DNA of 64,000 nucleotides from Halovenus rubra (lineage in GTDB: Archaea > Halobacteriota > Halobacteria > Halobacteriales > Haloarculaceae): contig NZ_JAODIY010000010.1 in the NCBI RefSeq assembly GCF_026586665.1, positions 1-64,000 on the forward strand, read 5' to 3'. Shown here in pieces: positions 33,341-43,259 of the stretch; position 1 is the first letter of the stretch; every line of letters starts with the position of its first letter. Position numbers and translations under genes: made by a program. The notes under the pieces are model-generated. The model was given only the letters and a program-made list of their open reading frames with translations. It did not search any database and was not told the DNA's origin.

Positions 33341-33631
33341 GTGATCGACACACTCGTCCTCGCCACAGTCGGAGTGATTGTCTTGGTTCCCAGCATCGCC
33401 ATCGTCGGCGGGCGAACCGAGTTGCTGACTCACTACCCTGACAGTGGAGGCTCACAGCGGGTCCGGTACGGGGCCGGTGGTGCTCTCGTTGGATACAGCC
33501 TCTTTACCGTCGCCACCGCCTTTGCACTCGTCCGCACCGACCAGACCGGTCTACTCTGGGCTGGCTGGACTGTGTTGACTGTCGTGATTGGATTCGGTGT
33601 TAGTGTCTTTTCTGTCTCTCAGGGGGCGTAA
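33341..33631 (+). CDS. Small three-helix membrane protein
   Basis: This is a 96-residue protein with a GTG start. The hydrophobic segments are IDTLVLATVGVIVLVPSIAI, ALVGYSLFTVATAFALV and LLWAGWTVLTVVIGFGVSVF. A TTTTAATTAT element lies about 25 bases before the GTG, supporting a leaderless transcript with that start. No family is recognised. It lies just downstream of the rpa operon but has its own promoter. Confidence 0.65.
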   Translation: MIDTLVLATVGVIVLVPSIAIVGGRTELLTHYPDSGGSQRVRYGAGGALVGYSLFTVATAFALVRTDQTGLLWAGWTVLTVVIGFGVSVFSVSQGA

Positions 33632-33743
33632 CTCTGACTCAGTGAGCGTCGTGTCAGCGGCCAGAGCCACGCTGTGACGAGTCACGTCATGCGTTTGTCT
33701 GACAAACGATTAAATGTGAGGAGTTATGAGTATCCAGTTGACA

Positions 33744-34187
33744 ATGGGCAACAAGAATAAAACAATCTCCTTTCGCGTGAGCCAAGAGAAATTCGAAACC
33801 CTGCGCGACATCGCAGAGGAGCGTGATATTTCGCTTTCGGCAGTCTTCCGAGACTACGTAGATATGCTGGTTGCCCACGATGGTCAAGTTGAGGTCGTCC
33901 CAGAACACGAGCTTAAGGGGTCTTCCGAAAGCGACGAAATGAGTCAGAGCTTCCCGCCGAAAGTCAAGGTACCCAAGAGCTTCGTTCGTGAGCACGAGCG
34001 CCTCGAACTAGAAGCCGAGCATCTTCGCGAACAACTCGAAGAACACAAACGCTACGTGACAAAGCTCCGTCAGGAGCTCGACGAACACGATCAAGAAGAC
34101 GTGGTCGACCTCGACGAGCTTGACGGCGACAAAGGGGAAGAGGAATCTCCCTACCGCATCGGAAACGAGTTCGAAGACTCCCTCTAG
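33744..34187 (+). CDS. Ribbon-helix-helix protein with coiled-coil tail
   Basis: This is a 147-residue protein. The N-terminal 45 residues, NKTISFRVSQEKFETLRDIA onward, form a CopG/MetJ-type ribbon-helix-helix: strand KTISFRV, then helices KFETLRDIAEER and LSAVFRDYVDML. A linker is followed by a heptad-rich helix (LEAEHLREQLEEHKRYVTKL) and an acidic tail. The strand predicts major-groove DNA binding as a dimer. ATG 33,744 places the DNA-binding strand at the N-terminus; an ATG six codons earlier is possible. The targets are unknown. Confidence 0.8.
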   Translation: MGNKNKTISFRVSQEKFETLRDIAEERDISLSAVFRDYVDMLVAHDGQVEVVPEHELKGSSESDEMSQSFPPKVKVPKSFVREHERLELEAEHLREQLEEHKRYVTKLRQELDEHDQEDVVDLDELDGDKGEEESPYRIGNEFEDSL

Positions 34188-34342
34188 TTGACGGCGTTCT
34201 TTTTATACCCGACTGTCGTGGTTGGTAAGTGGCCTGTTGTCACTTCGTTGTCTATTCAAAGCATGCCACACAAAAAACAGAGTCAGTACCCACCACTATC
34301 GCATGGAAAGCGATTTAGCCAGCCTCCAGCAATGAGTCCGTA

Positions 34343-36556
34343 ATGACACTGGCCGATTCAGACAGGGAACTCGTCGTTGCGGAACTCGGCCGCGAGCCGA
34401 CAACCGCGGAAGCGGCACTCTTCGAAAACCTCTGGAGCGAGCACTGCGCCTATCGCTCCTCACGACCGCTGCTCTCGGCGTTTGATTCCGAAGACCAGCA
34501 GGTTGTTGTCGGGCCGGGCGACGACGCCGCAGTCGTCGCGTTACCGTCCGACGGAGACGATAAGACATACATCACGTTAGGCATCGAGAGTCACAATCAT
34601 CCATCTTACGTCGACCCGTTTGATGGCGCAGCGACAGGCGTCGGCGGCATCGTCCGTGACACACTCTCGATGGGTGCCTACCCCATTGCGCTCGCGGACT
34701 CGCTGTATTTCGGTGATTTCGACCGCGAACACTCACGCTATCTCTTCGAGGGTGTCGTCGAGGGGATTAGTCACTACGGTAACTGTATCGGCGTCCCAAC
34801 TGTCACCGGGAGCGTCGCGTTCCACGACGACTACGAGGGGAATCCGCTGGTCAACGTCGCCTGTGTCGGTCTTATCGAGGACGACGACCGACTGGTGACT
34901 GCAGAGGCTCAGGAACCGGGCAACACGCTCGTCCTTGTGGGCAACTCGACCGGCCGGGACGGCCTCGGTGGGGCATCCTTCGCCAGTGAGGACCTCTCCG
35001 AGGATGCCGAGACTGAGGACCGCCCTGCAGTCCAAGTGGGCGACCCCTACACGGAGAAACTTCTCATCGAGGCTAACGAACGCCTGATCGACGAGAATCT
35101 CATCGAGTCCGCGCGCGACCTTGGAGCTGCTGGGCTGGGCGGTGCAAGCAGCGAGATGGTCGCAAAAGGCGACCTCGGAGCACACATCAAACTCGACAAG
35201 GTTCACCAGCGCGAGCCGGGGATGAACGGTCTCGAAATCCTCATCTCCGAATCACAGGAGCGGATGTGTTACGAGGTCGACCCCGAAAACGTCGACCGCG
35301 TCCAGGAGATAGCCGAGCGCTACGACCTTGGCTGTTCGGTCATCGGCGAGGTCACCGAAGGCAACTACGTCTGTACCGTCACCGAAGGCGAAGACCAGGA
35401 ACGCGAGACACTCGTGGATGTGGACGCGGAGTTCCTCGGCGAGGGCGCGCCGATGAACGACCTGACCATGGAAGAGCCGACCCAACCAGCGCGTGACCTG
35501 CCCGATATTGCGTTGACCGACGCATTCGAGGCAGTCCTGAGCAGCCCAAACACAGCGTCCAAACAGTGGGTTTACCGCCAGTACGACCACGAAGTACAAG
35601 TTCGGACGGCAGTCGCTCCGGGCGACGACGCCGCGGTGCTTGCGGTACGGGAAGCTGGCATAGATGCTGCTGAAGCGGCAAGCGATAGTGACGACGAGAC
35701 AGGCGTCGGGTTGGCATTCTCGTCCGGGGCCGACCCCAACTGGACCGACGCCGCGCCATACGAAGGTGCACGCGCAGTCGCACTGGAAAACGCCACGAAC
35801 GTTGCCGCTAAAGGAGCAACCCCACTGGCAGCAGTCAACTGTCTTAACGGTGGAAACCCCGAGAAGTCAGACGTATACGGTGGCTTTGGCAGTATCGTTG
35901 ACGGCCTCGCCGATATGTGCTCGACTCTCAACACACCGGTCGTCGGTGGGAACGTCTCGCTGTACAATGACTCCCCGAGCGGTCCGATTCCACCGACGCC
36001 GACGCTTGCACTCGTTGGAACAAAAGACGGATACGATGCACCGTCACTGTCGCTTGATGGCACGGGCGAGCTTCTCGTCGTCGGCGACTACGCACTAGCC
36101 CAAGCGACCACAGCACGGCTCGGTGGCTCAGAGTATCTCGCACAGTTCGACGGCTCCGATACATTCCCGACACTTCCAGAGACACCAGACGAGCTCATCG
36201 AAACGATTGCAGCGGTGGCCGACGCCGAGTCAACTTGTGCTACACACGACGTGAGCCATGGCGGCCTTGCCGTCACGCTTGCAGAGATGGTTACCGCCGA
36301 CGCAGGCGCAGCTGTTGAAATATCCGGCCCGAACGCGACTGAGTTGCTCTTTCACGAGCAGGCGGGGCGCGTCGTCATCGAGACGACCAAACCCGAACAG
36401 GTCCGAGACGCGTTCGATGGTGTCGCACCGGTGACACAGATAGGGCGTGCAACCGACAGCGGGACGCTCTCGTTATCGGCTGGTGATTCAACGATTCACG
36501 TCGACGACGATACGATTGCCGAGTATCGGGAAACTATCGGGGAAGAACTGGCATAA
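34343..36556 (+). CDS. purL: Phosphoribosylformylglycinamidine synthase II
   Basis: This is a 737-residue PurL of the small archaeal/Bacillus type. [16 protein letters not shown] holds the catalytic His, and [15 protein letters not shown] and [20 protein letters not shown] the ATP/Mg site. [10 protein letters not shown] and the second repeat half from [18 protein letters not shown] complete it. With PurS and PurQ it converts FGAR to FGAM in purine synthesis. PurQ and PurS are not in this neighbourhood. The gene stands alone between a regulator gene and a DUF7115 gene. Confidence 0.95.
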   Translation: MTLADSDRELVVAELGREPTTAEAALFENLWSEHCAYRSSRPLLSAFDSEDQQVVVGPGDDAAVVALPSDGDDKTYITLGIESHNHPSYVDPFDGAATGVGGIVRDTLSMGAYPIALADSLYFGDFDREHSRYLFEGVVEGISHYGNCIGVPTVTGSVAFHDDYEGNPLVNVACVGLIEDDDRLVTAEAQEPGNTLVLVGNSTGRDGLGGASFASEDLSEDAETEDRPAVQVGDPYTEKLLIEANERLIDENLIESARDLGAAGLGGASSEMVAKGDLGAHIKLDKVHQREPGMNGLEILISESQERMCYEVDPENVDRVQEIAERYDLGCSVIGEVTEGNYVCTVTEGEDQERETLVDVDAEFLGEGAPMNDLTMEEPTQPARDLPDIALTDAFEAVLSSPNTASKQWVYRQYDHEVQVRTAVAPGDDAAVLAVREAGIDAAEAASDSDDETGVGLAFSSGADPNWTDAAPYEGARAVALENATNVAAKGATPLAAVNCLNGGNPEKSDVYGGFGSIVDGLADMCSTLNTPVVGGNVSLYNDSPSGPIPPTPTLALVGTKDGYDAPSLSLDGTGELLVVGDYALAQATTARLGGSEYLAQFDGSDTFPTLPETPDELIETIAAVADAESTCATHDVSHGGLAVTLAEMVTADAGAAVEISGPNATELLFHEQAGRVVIETTKPEQVRDAFDGVAPVTQIGRATDSGTLSLSAGDSTIHVDDDTIAEYRETIGEELA

Positions 36557-36643
36557 TACGAAGGTACCGACGCGACACAGCAGTTATCAACGAGGCCAGC
36601 GAGTACCCTCGGATTTATATCCTCGCGGCGGAACATCCACAGC

Positions 36644-37735
36644 ATGGAGATACCGGACACAATCAAACAGCGACTCGGAGACGAGGAGCTGGAGTCCGCG
36701 GTCAACCTCGGGGATGAAGACATTATCTGTTTCACCCCGTCCCGGACACTCCTCTACCGTGGGGAGGGGTTGTTGAGTGACGATTCACTAGACACATACG
36801 ACCACGATGTCGAGCGCCTAGATATCTCAGAAGGACGGCGAAAGACATCGTTCACACTTACGTACGTCGACAGCGAGAAGCGGTTTACTGTCGCCGGCGA
36901 CCGGACCGAAGCAGTGCTTGAGCGTCTGATCGCGGGCGTCCTCAAGGACTCAGATGTGACAGCGAGTGGTGAAGATATCGAAGGCGTCTTTCGGTTCAGT
37001 GAGCTGACGCTCATCATCACCGACAAGCGCATCATCAAACACGTCGGCTCGTACCTCTGGGACGCAGATTACGAGGAGTATCCGTACGCAAACGTGACAC
37101 AGCTTGAATTCGAGGAGGGAAGTGTCGCAACCTCCATCGTCATCTCTGTCGATGGAAGGCCACAACGAATCAAGGCACCGCGTGGCGACGATGCAGTCAT
37201 CCGACGTGCGCTTACAACTGCCCTGTTCAGCTACTATGAAGTCGACACACTCGACCAGCTCAACAGTGTTATCAGCGACGACAGCGCGACGACCAGCGAG
37301 AGTGGGTCCTCACTCTCTTCAGATATCGAACTTGACGACACCATTGACCCACTAGTTACGTCCGACGACGACGAAGACGTTACGCCACTCACTGAGGAAG
37401 AAACGACAACAGACCTAAACACAGAGACCACTGCCGAGTCCGCTGATTCCGGGCCGACCACACAGACCAGTACCACAGATCGACAGGCAGCCACAAACGA
37501 GCCGGAGCCGACACGCACCGTCGATACGCACCCAGAAGAACACACCAACTCAAGCAGTGCCGACCAGACACCGACACCGGTCCAGACCGAGGTAGCAGTT
37601 GACCCGGATGATATCGAAGCGATGAAATCGCGCCTCGCGACGCTGACAAAGGTCTCCAAACGCCAAAACGAGCTGCTCAAAGAACAGCAAGAAACGATAA
37701 CCCAACTCGTCGAGGAGCTACGACGCCAGCAGTGA
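36644..37735 (+). CDS. DUF7115-like protein with PH-like domain and coiled coil
   Basis: This is a 363-residue protein. Residues 1-205 contain two repeats with a pleckstrin/GRAM-like pattern: DIICFTPSRTLLYRGEGLL and SELTLIITDKRIIKHVGSYL. A low-complexity, strongly acidic Ser/Thr-rich linker (about 210-310) follows. The last 50 residues form a coiled coil: MKSRLATLTKVSKRQNELLK then QQETITQLVEELRRQQ. It matches haloarchaeal proteins of unknown function. The layout suggests a scaffold or membrane-surface sensor; that is inference. Confidence 0.7.
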   Translation: MEIPDTIKQRLGDEELESAVNLGDEDIICFTPSRTLLYRGEGLLSDDSLDTYDHDVERLDISEGRRKTSFTLTYVDSEKRFTVAGDRTEAVLERLIAGVLKDSDVTASGEDIEGVFRFSELTLIITDKRIIKHVGSYLWDADYEEYPYANVTQLEFEEGSVATSIVISVDGRPQRIKAPRGDDAVIRRALTTALFSYYEVDTLDQLNSVISDDSATTSESGSSLSSDIELDDTIDPLVTSDDDEDVTPLTEEETTTDLNTETTAESADSGPTTQTSTTDRQAATNEPEPTRTVDTHPEEHTNSSSADQTPTPVQTEVAVDPDDIEAMKSRLATLTKVSKRQNELLKEQQETITQLVEELRRQQ

Positions 37736-37760
37736 GAGTCTTACCATCCTGTACCGCCTC

Positions 37761-38165
37761 TTACTCTCGGCCAGTCACTTTCCGGATACACGACGAGCCG
37801 AAAGGACCGTGCTCGCCTGCATCAAACTCGATAAAATAGCCGGTGGTGATACTTGTCCCACAGCGACGGCAAACGAACTCGCCCTCGCGCGAGGTAACGT
37901 CGGCCTCAAAGCTTACGAACTGTCCGCTTGTGGAGCGAATCAGGCCATCCTCGCGTTCGATGATGCCACGGAGTTCAGCCGTATCGAGAATTTCTCGTGT
38001 CACTGCGGGGTCGGTGGTCAGTGTCTCTAATCGGTCGAGTGCCTCCTTGAGCGAGAGTTTTGGGTCTTCGAGATGGGCGAGCAACTCGACACCGAGTTCA
38101 ACTGTCTCCGTTAGCGGGTCCTCATCGTGCCCGGACACAAACGAACGCTTGGACGCCGGGTACAA
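37761..38165 (-). CDS. DUF5830-like protein
   Basis: This is a 134-residue protein. A helical N-terminal half (ETVELGVELLAHLEDPKLSL, then KEALDRLETL) looks like a winged-helix domain and is followed by LRGIIEREDGLIRSTSGQFV. A C-terminal zinc ribbon FVCRRCGTSITTGYFIEFDA ends in GSSCIRKVTGRE (CxxC...C). It resembles haloarchaeal DUF5830 proteins. It probably binds nucleic acid, but no function is known. It is convergent with the DUF7115 gene, with 25 bases between stops. Confidence 0.7.
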   Translation of the reverse strand: MYPASKRSFVSGHDEDPLTETVELGVELLAHLEDPKLSLKEALDRLETLTTDPAVTREILDTAELRGIIEREDGLIRSTSGQFVSFEADVTSREGEFVCRRCGTSITTGYFIEFDAGEHGPFGSSCIRKVTGRE

Positions 38166-38241
38166 AGTGTTTATCTCGACAGCCGACGCCGCGTGACGAG
38201 CGGGACCACAAAACGTTTGTCGTCAGGGGAACGTTGTTTCG

Positions 38242-38922
38242 ATGATGAAACGGGCGACAGTCCGCCAGCTTATTGGACTGACGGGCCTCTGTGGACTCGC
38301 CGCCGTGGCCGCAGTGCTGTTCTCTGTCGACACCGTTATCTCCGAACTCGAAGGACTGGCCTCTCGCCCACTGCTTTTTTGCCTTGCGCTTGGAATTGTC
38401 TACCTTGTTCGACCGTTCCTGCTGTGGCCCGTCTCCTCGCTCGCGCTCGCGCTTGGGTTCCTGTATGGTGCCGCGATTGCGTTTCCGCTCGCGCTGGCTG
38501 GGGCAGCGCTGTCGGCGCTCCCACCGTATCTTATCGGTCGATACGCACAGACCGATATCGGGCTGTTCGGCGCTATCGGTCACTCTGGTGAGGCCTTCGT
38601 CGCGACCGTTGGGGAGTTCCGGGGTGTCGTCGCTGCCCGTTTCTCACCGGTCCCAGGTGACCCAATTTCGTACGGTGCTGGGCTGACTGGTGTCTCTCTG
38701 CAGCCGTTTCTCTCGGGAACGGTCGTCGGTGAGGTGCCATGGGCGCTTGTGACCGTCTTCACCGGCGCGTCAATGCGAAGCCTGTCGCTGTCAGAGTTCG
38801 CCGTAAGCCCAGAACTAGTTGTCGCTCTTGCAGGACTGACAGTCATTTTGCTTGCAGGGCCGCTGTACAACTACTACAGAGGCGAGCGGCGGACAGGTGC
38901 ACCGACAGTCTCACAGGACTGA
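38242..38922 (+). CDS. TVP38/TMEM64 (DedA-like) membrane protein
   Basis: This is a 226-residue protein with about five membrane helices. Signature segments are RPFLLWPVSSLALALGFLYG, FPLALAGAALSALPPYLIGR and the re-entrant ARFSPVPGDPISYGAGLTGV, followed by FLSGTVVGEVPWALVTVFTG. These match the VTT/SNARE-associated domain of TVP38/TMEM64 proteins. Relatives move lipids between membrane leaflets or act as transporters; the role in haloarchaea is unknown. ATG codons at 38,242 and 38,245 are both possible. Confidence 0.85.
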   Translation: MMKRATVRQLIGLTGLCGLAAVAAVLFSVDTVISELEGLASRPLLFCLALGIVYLVRPFLLWPVSSLALALGFLYGAAIAFPLALAGAALSALPPYLIGRYAQTDIGLFGAIGHSGEAFVATVGEFRGVVAARFSPVPGDPISYGAGLTGVSLQPFLSGTVVGEVPWALVTVFTGASMRSLSLSEFAVSPELVVALAGLTVILLAGPLYNYYRGERRTGAPTVSQD

Positions 38923-38929
38923 GCCCGTG

Positions 38930-39046
38930 TCAGTAAAACGTATCAGAGCAGTCGTAGACAATACCGTGTTCCGGACAGACGTACTTGCAGTGACGGTGGT
39001 TCATCGGTCGGTCACAGATCGGACACGGACGGCCACCGTCATTCAT
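38930..39046 (-). CDS. Tiny zinc-finger protein downstream of nrdJ
   Basis: This is a 38-residue protein beginning MNDGGRPCPICDRPMNHRHC and ending VCPEHGIVYDCSDTFY. It contains CPIC, HRHC, VCPEH and DC, enough for one or two zinc sites. It starts 14 bases after the nrdJ stop on the same strand, so it is probably co-transcribed with the ribonucleotide reductase. It is too short for automatic callers. Function is unknown. Confidence 0.7.
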   Translation of the reverse strand: MNDGGRPCPICDRPMNHRHCKYVCPEHGIVYDCSDTFY

Positions 39047-39060
39047 GGCTCCGTAGTGTC

Positions 39061-42000
39061 TTAGCACTCGCTCCAGCCACAGGACTCACAGGTCTTGCAG
39101 CCTTCGGCGTAGTACAGCGAGAGCGAGCCACAGTCAGGACATTCCGGACTTTCGCCCGCCTCGATGATAGTCTGGTGGTCGGACTCGATACTTGCGGCGT
39201 CTTGTCCGACAGCACCGCCGTCAGTCTCCGGACCGGTCGACTCGACGGCAGCGTCGTTTCTCTGTTCATCTTGTGGTTCGCCAGCAGTCTCTTCGAGCGT
39301 CGCTTGGTCAGGGTATGCCTTGTCGACCTCGTCATCGAGGTAGCGCCGAAGGGCGGTCCCGAAGGCGTCAGGGATCGAGTTGATTTGCTCGCCTTTATCC
39401 CAGGCAACCTTCGGTGAGCGGATACCCTGCAGTTTGTCGACGATTTCGTAGGGGTCGACACCAGAGCGCAATGCGACCGAGATAGTCTTGGCTAGCGCGT
39501 CAGTAAAGGAGTTGGTGAAGCCACCAGAGTGACCCGTGTTGGCGAACAGCTCGAATGGCTCGCCTGTCTGTGGGTCCTCGTTAGTGGTGACATAGAGCTT
39601 GCCGTAGCCGGTATCGATACGCTGTGTGATGCCATGAAGCTGGTCAGGCCGTGGCTTCTTTTCGGCGTAGAGCGAGCCGCTGTCAAAGAGGTCATCTAGG
39701 TCTGCTTCGAGCTCTGCACGGACATCTTCGTTGTCGAGGAAGTCCTCAATGCCACCGAATAGCTCCTGAATCTGCTCGACGATGGCTTCGGCGGCCTCGT
39801 CTTCATCGGAGAATTCGGTGTTCTGGGCACGGGTGGTCAACACCTGCTTCGAGCGTGTCCCGTCACGGTAGTAGGTGACGCCCTTGCCACCGTTCTCGTA
39901 GATATACTCGAAGACCTCCTTTGCATCGGCGACCGTCGAGTCGTTTGGTGCGTTGACCGTCTTCGAGATAGCTGAGTCGACGCCCTGCTGACAGGCTGTC
40001 TGGACGCCTGCGTGTTGCTTGGCCGAGAGATCACCGGTCGTCACGAACAGCTCTCCGACAGCGTCCGGAACCGTCTCCAAGCCATCGACACCATCGAAGT
40101 TGTTGGTTGCCATCTGCTCTTGGGCTTCTTGCTTGACCGCTTCAACGTCGATGTCGTTGTCCTCAAGCGTGCGCAGGAAGTAGTCGTCAAATTCGACGAG
40201 CATCTCGTCGCCCTGCACGTCGTCAGAGACGTTCTTGTAGTAGGCGACGTTGTAGATAGGTTCACAGCCACCAGTGGTGTTACCGACCATGCTGGTCGTC
40301 CCGGTTGGCGCAATCGTTGTCGTGTTGTGGTTGCGGATGGCGAAGCCGTCTTCCCACTCATCGGCATCGAGACCGGTTTGTTTTTCGAACCACTCACGGT
40401 ATTCGGTCGGGTTGGCGAACTTCGAGTTGTCCCACTCAGCGAACGTACCACGTTTCTGTGCAAGTTCGTGGCTTGTCCATTTTGAATGGTGGTTGATGTG
40501 AGTCATGAGCTGGCGTGCGACCTCGTTTGCCGGGTCGCTCCCGTATTTCAGGCCGAGCTGGATGTACAGTTGTGCCAGCCCCATGATACCCAGCCCAATC
40601 TTACGCATCTCTCGGACTTTCTGTTCGATTTTATCGACCGGGAAATCTGACATGGTGACCACGTTCTCCAAGAAGCGAGTCCCCATTTCGATACGGCGGT
40701 CGAATTCATCCCAGTCGATGGCAGCATCGAGGAAGGCCATAATGGCGTCGTCGCGGCTCTCGAACTCGTCAGCGTGCTCATCAGCCCAGACACGCCAGTC
40801 GGGCGTGTCCTGAGAAGCGAGCGTCGAGAGGTTGATGTGCCCGAGATTACAGGCTTCGTACTCCTCAAGTGGCTGTTCGCCGCACGGATTCGTCGCCAGA
40901 ATCTGGTGGTCAGGGTGTTTCTCAACGTCAAAAGAGTGCTCTTTGTTCACTCGTTCGAGATAGATGACACCAGGTTCACCGTTTTCGTGAGCACCCTCGA
41001 CAATGCGGTCCCACACTTCTCCAGCGGGCACCGAAAGCACCTCACCGACCTCGACGTGTTCGCCAAGACCGAACATATCGTACAGTTCTTTCGTTTCCTC
41101 GGTAGCGATATGTGGTTTCTCGGTCCGTGGGTTGGTGAACGTGTACTCTTCGTCGTTTTTGACGGCTTCCATGAACTGGTCGGTGATGCCAACCGAGATG
41201 TTGAAATTCGAGAGGTGGCCCTCAACAGCGTTCCGGAGGTGCTCCGGAACGCGCCCGTCGTCATCGATTAGTTCACGAGCTTCATCCAGTGCATCGGTAA
41301 AGGAGTTATGTGTGAAGTCGTCGGGATCGTTGAGACGAAGCGTGTTCGCAAGCGAGACATCTTTGTTCTTTGCGTGGATGAACTGGATGACGTCTGGGTG
41401 TGAGACACGCATGACACCCATCTGTGCGCCACGGCGTGCCCCGCCTTGTGCGATTGTCTCACACATTTGGTCGTACGTACGCATGAACGTGATTGGGCCG
41501 GACGCGATACCGCCCGTTGACCCGACTGCGTCGCCGTAGGGACGAAGTTTCCAGAACGCATACCCCATACCTCCGCCGGACTGGAATACTTGGGCTGCCT
41601 CCTTGGCTGTCTGATGAATATCGTCAATGTCGTCGGCCGGCGAATCGACGAAGCAGGCCGACAGCTGCTGGAGTTCGTCGCCAGCGTTCATCAGCGTCGG
41701 ACTGTTTGGCATGAACGACAGTTTCTCCATACTCTCCTGAAACTCGGCTGCGACGCTTTCGACGTGGTCCTGAACGCTGTCGGGCAAATCCCCAACAATC
41801 GTCTCGTAGGAGAATTTGTTGACGTTGTACTCCGAGAGAACGGTTTCAACGTCGTCGTCAGCCGTGACACCTTTTCCGAAGACTTCAGCAGCGAGTTCGT
41901 CGCGCCGTGGGTGGTCTGGCTTGAGCTGGTCCGGCGTCACCGTAACTTCGATATCTTGTTTACGCGCCTCAAAAACAGCTTCTGCAAGCGAAATGTTCTT

Positions 42001-42180
42001 CGCAACGCGCTCGAAGAGGTCTGCCTGTGATTCGGTAACGTCACCGTCGGCATCTTTTCGGAGATATCGGGCCGGGAGAATATTGTGATATGCGTTACCG
42101 GTGAGTCGTTCTTCGAGCGTGTCTCCATCCGTTCGTTTGATCGGTAGCGTCAGTTCGTCAGCCGCGAGCTCCTGACTCAT
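39061..42180 (-). CDS. nrdJ: Adenosylcobalamin-dependent ribonucleoside-diphosphate reductase
   Basis: This is a 1039-residue class II reductase, full length and without an intein. SFMPNSPTLMNAGDELQQLS, SACFVDSPADDIDDIH (active-site Cys), ATNPCGEQPLEEYEACNLG (radical Cys) and APTGTTSMVGNTTGGCEPIY are the conserved barrel motifs. The C-terminus carries a zinc/redox tail, CPDCGSLSLYYAEGCKTCES ending CGWSEC. It makes deoxynucleotides without oxygen using vitamin B12. An oxygen-independent enzyme suits fluctuating brines. It has a 428-base upstream region with no gene. Confidence 0.96.
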   Translation of the reverse strand: MSQELAADELTLPIKRTDGDTLEERLTGNAYHNILPARYLRKDADGDVTESQADLFERVAKNISLAEAVFEARKQDIEVTVTPDQLKPDHPRRDELAAEVFGKGVTADDDVETVLSEYNVNKFSYETIVGDLPDSVQDHVESVAAEFQESMEKLSFMPNSPTLMNAGDELQQLSACFVDSPADDIDDIHQTAKEAAQVFQSGGGMGYAFWKLRPYGDAVGSTGGIASGPITFMRTYDQMCETIAQGGARRGAQMGVMRVSHPDVIQFIHAKNKDVSLANTLRLNDPDDFTHNSFTDALDEARELIDDDGRVPEHLRNAVEGHLSNFNISVGITDQFMEAVKNDEEYTFTNPRTEKPHIATEETKELYDMFGLGEHVEVGEVLSVPAGEVWDRIVEGAHENGEPGVIYLERVNKEHSFDVEKHPDHQILATNPCGEQPLEEYEACNLGHINLSTLASQDTPDWRVWADEHADEFESRDDAIMAFLDAAIDWDEFDRRIEMGTRFLENVVTMSDFPVDKIEQKVREMRKIGLGIMGLAQLYIQLGLKYGSDPANEVARQLMTHINHHSKWTSHELAQKRGTFAEWDNSKFANPTEYREWFEKQTGLDADEWEDGFAIRNHNTTTIAPTGTTSMVGNTTGGCEPIYNVAYYKNVSDDVQGDEMLVEFDDYFLRTLEDNDIDVEAVKQEAQEQMATNNFDGVDGLETVPDAVGELFVTTGDLSAKQHAGVQTACQQGVDSAISKTVNAPNDSTVADAKEVFEYIYENGGKGVTYYRDGTRSKQVLTTRAQNTEFSDEDEAAEAIVEQIQELFGGIEDFLDNEDVRAELEADLDDLFDSGSLYAEKKPRPDQLHGITQRIDTGYGKLYVTTNEDPQTGEPFELFANTGHSGGFTNSFTDALAKTISVALRSGVDPYEIVDKLQGIRSPKVAWDKGEQINSIPDAFGTALRRYLDDEVDKAYPDQATLEETAGEPQDEQRNDAAVESTGPETDGGAVGQDAASIESDHQTIIEAGESPECPDCGSLSLYYAEGCKTCESCGWSEC

Positions 42181-42601
42181 ACGGAGTCACCACGCTGCGC
42201 TGTCTGACGGGCGATACACCCTTCCTGTAGCGTTCCCTTGGCTATCATTTGTGACGGAAATTCCTTTCGTGACGGGACCCAATAAGGGTTCTGTCCTGCG
42301 ATTGTTAATAACTTCTGACAGTTGCGACTGTGTTGATTACTGCACTGCGAGACACCTCACTCACGGGTGTAACCTCGCTGGCTTATACTGATGGGAGAAA
42401 GCCTCTTAACAGTTCGTAGACCAGAGTGAAAGTAAACAGTACACGGCAGATATCGGTGACAGCAGCGGGATATCCAGCTGAACAGATGGGGGGTTTCATG
42501 TGGAGGTTTCCCCAGTTGTGGTTACCGAGATAACCGCCAGTTCACCACCAACCACGTGCCAGTTCGTCAAGGCGATAAGCAAACTCGCATCGCTAAATAT
42601 G
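42181..42601. other. Gene-free region between nrdJ and the trp operon
   Basis: About 420 bases between nrdJ (start at 42,180) and the end of trpG hold no supported gene. A run of six G at about 42,486-42,491 next to GTTTCATGTGGAGGTTTCC faintly resembles parts of haloarchaeal origin boxes, but the G-run is in the wrong orientation. The promoter of nrdJ must lie here. I saw no convincing B12 riboswitch. Confidence 0.5.
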
Positions 42602-42634
42602 TCCGAAATTATATATGTGTTAGGAAATTTCGGA
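42602..42634. repeat. Inverted repeat overlapping the end of trpG
   Basis: TCCGAAATT (42,602-42,610) and AATTTCGGA (42,626-42,634) are perfect 9-base arms around a 15-base AT-rich loop. The repeat spans the last codons and stop of trpG (TAA at 42,609-42,611). It could act as a 3' end stabiliser or terminator of the trp message, or as a protein site. The AT-rich stem makes it a weak RNA hairpin. Confidence 0.5.
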
Positions 42635-43259
42635 TAACATCGTGGCCGACCGCGGTGAGCACCGATTCAGGGTGGAACTGAACACAGGCGAGAGGGTACT
42701 CGTGGTGGCGAATTCCCATGACGAGTTCGTCTCCGTCGACTGTCGTTGTCGCAGTGACAGCAAAGCAGTCAGGAACATCCGTCGCAATCAAGGAGTGATA
42801 TCGCCCAGCTTGGAACTCCTCTTCGAGTCCACGATAGACGCCCGCGCCGTCGTGGTCGATTGGGAATGCCTTGCCGTGAACTGGTTCGGGTGCCCGACCC
42901 ACGTTGCCACCGTAGGTGTGGACTGCAGCTTCCAATCCCAGACAGACGCCAAGCGTCGGTACCTCAGGGCTTACTTCGCGGAGTACATCGGCGCTGACAC
43001 CCACATCACGGTCGTTGGCCGGGTGGCCCGGACCCGGCGAAATAACGATTGCATCGGGGTCGGCCTGACGTATAGCCGATAGATCGGCTGTGTTCCGAAC
43101 GACCGTTACCTCTGTGTGCTCACGTACTGTTTCAGTAGTATCAGCCTCAGAATCAGGCGACGAGGTATGATTCGCCTCCTCGACGTACTCCACAAGGTTG
43201 TACGTAAACGAGTCGAAGTTGTCGATAAAGAGAACCCGCTTTGTGGTGGTTCCAGTCAT
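42609..43259 (-). CDS. trpG: Anthranilate synthase component II (glutamine amidotransferase)
   Basis: This is a 216-residue class I amidotransferase. VLFIDNFDSFTYNLVEYVEE opens it, the nucleophile Cys is in LGVCLGLEAAVHTYGG, and CVQFHPESVLT holds the catalytic His and Glu. It supplies ammonia to TrpE for anthranilate formation. An acidic insertion at about residues 33-47 is haloarchaeal. Its ATG overlaps the trpE stop by four bases (ATGA), so the two subunits are translated in step. It is the last gene of trpDFEG. Confidence 0.95.
   Translation of the reverse strand: MTGTTTKRVLFIDNFDSFTYNLVEYVEEANHTSSPDSEADTTETVREHTEVTVVRNTADLSAIRQADPDAIVISPGPGHPANDRDVGVSADVLREVSPEVPTLGVCLGLEAAVHTYGGNVGRAPEPVHGKAFPIDHDGAGVYRGLEEEFQAGRYHSLIATDVPDCFAVTATTTVDGDELVMGIRHHEYPLACVQFHPESVLTAVGHDVIRNFLTHI

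Noticed and set aside
42440-42540. Possible replication origin box with a G-run
   Set aside because: The G-run is on the wrong side of the GTTTC-TGGAG element compared with haloarchaeal origin boxes, there is only one copy, and no orc1/cdc6 gene is near.
42181-42600. Cobalamin riboswitch before nrdJ
   Set aside because: A B12-dependent enzyme suggested it, but I found no B12-box-like sequence or convincing stem set.
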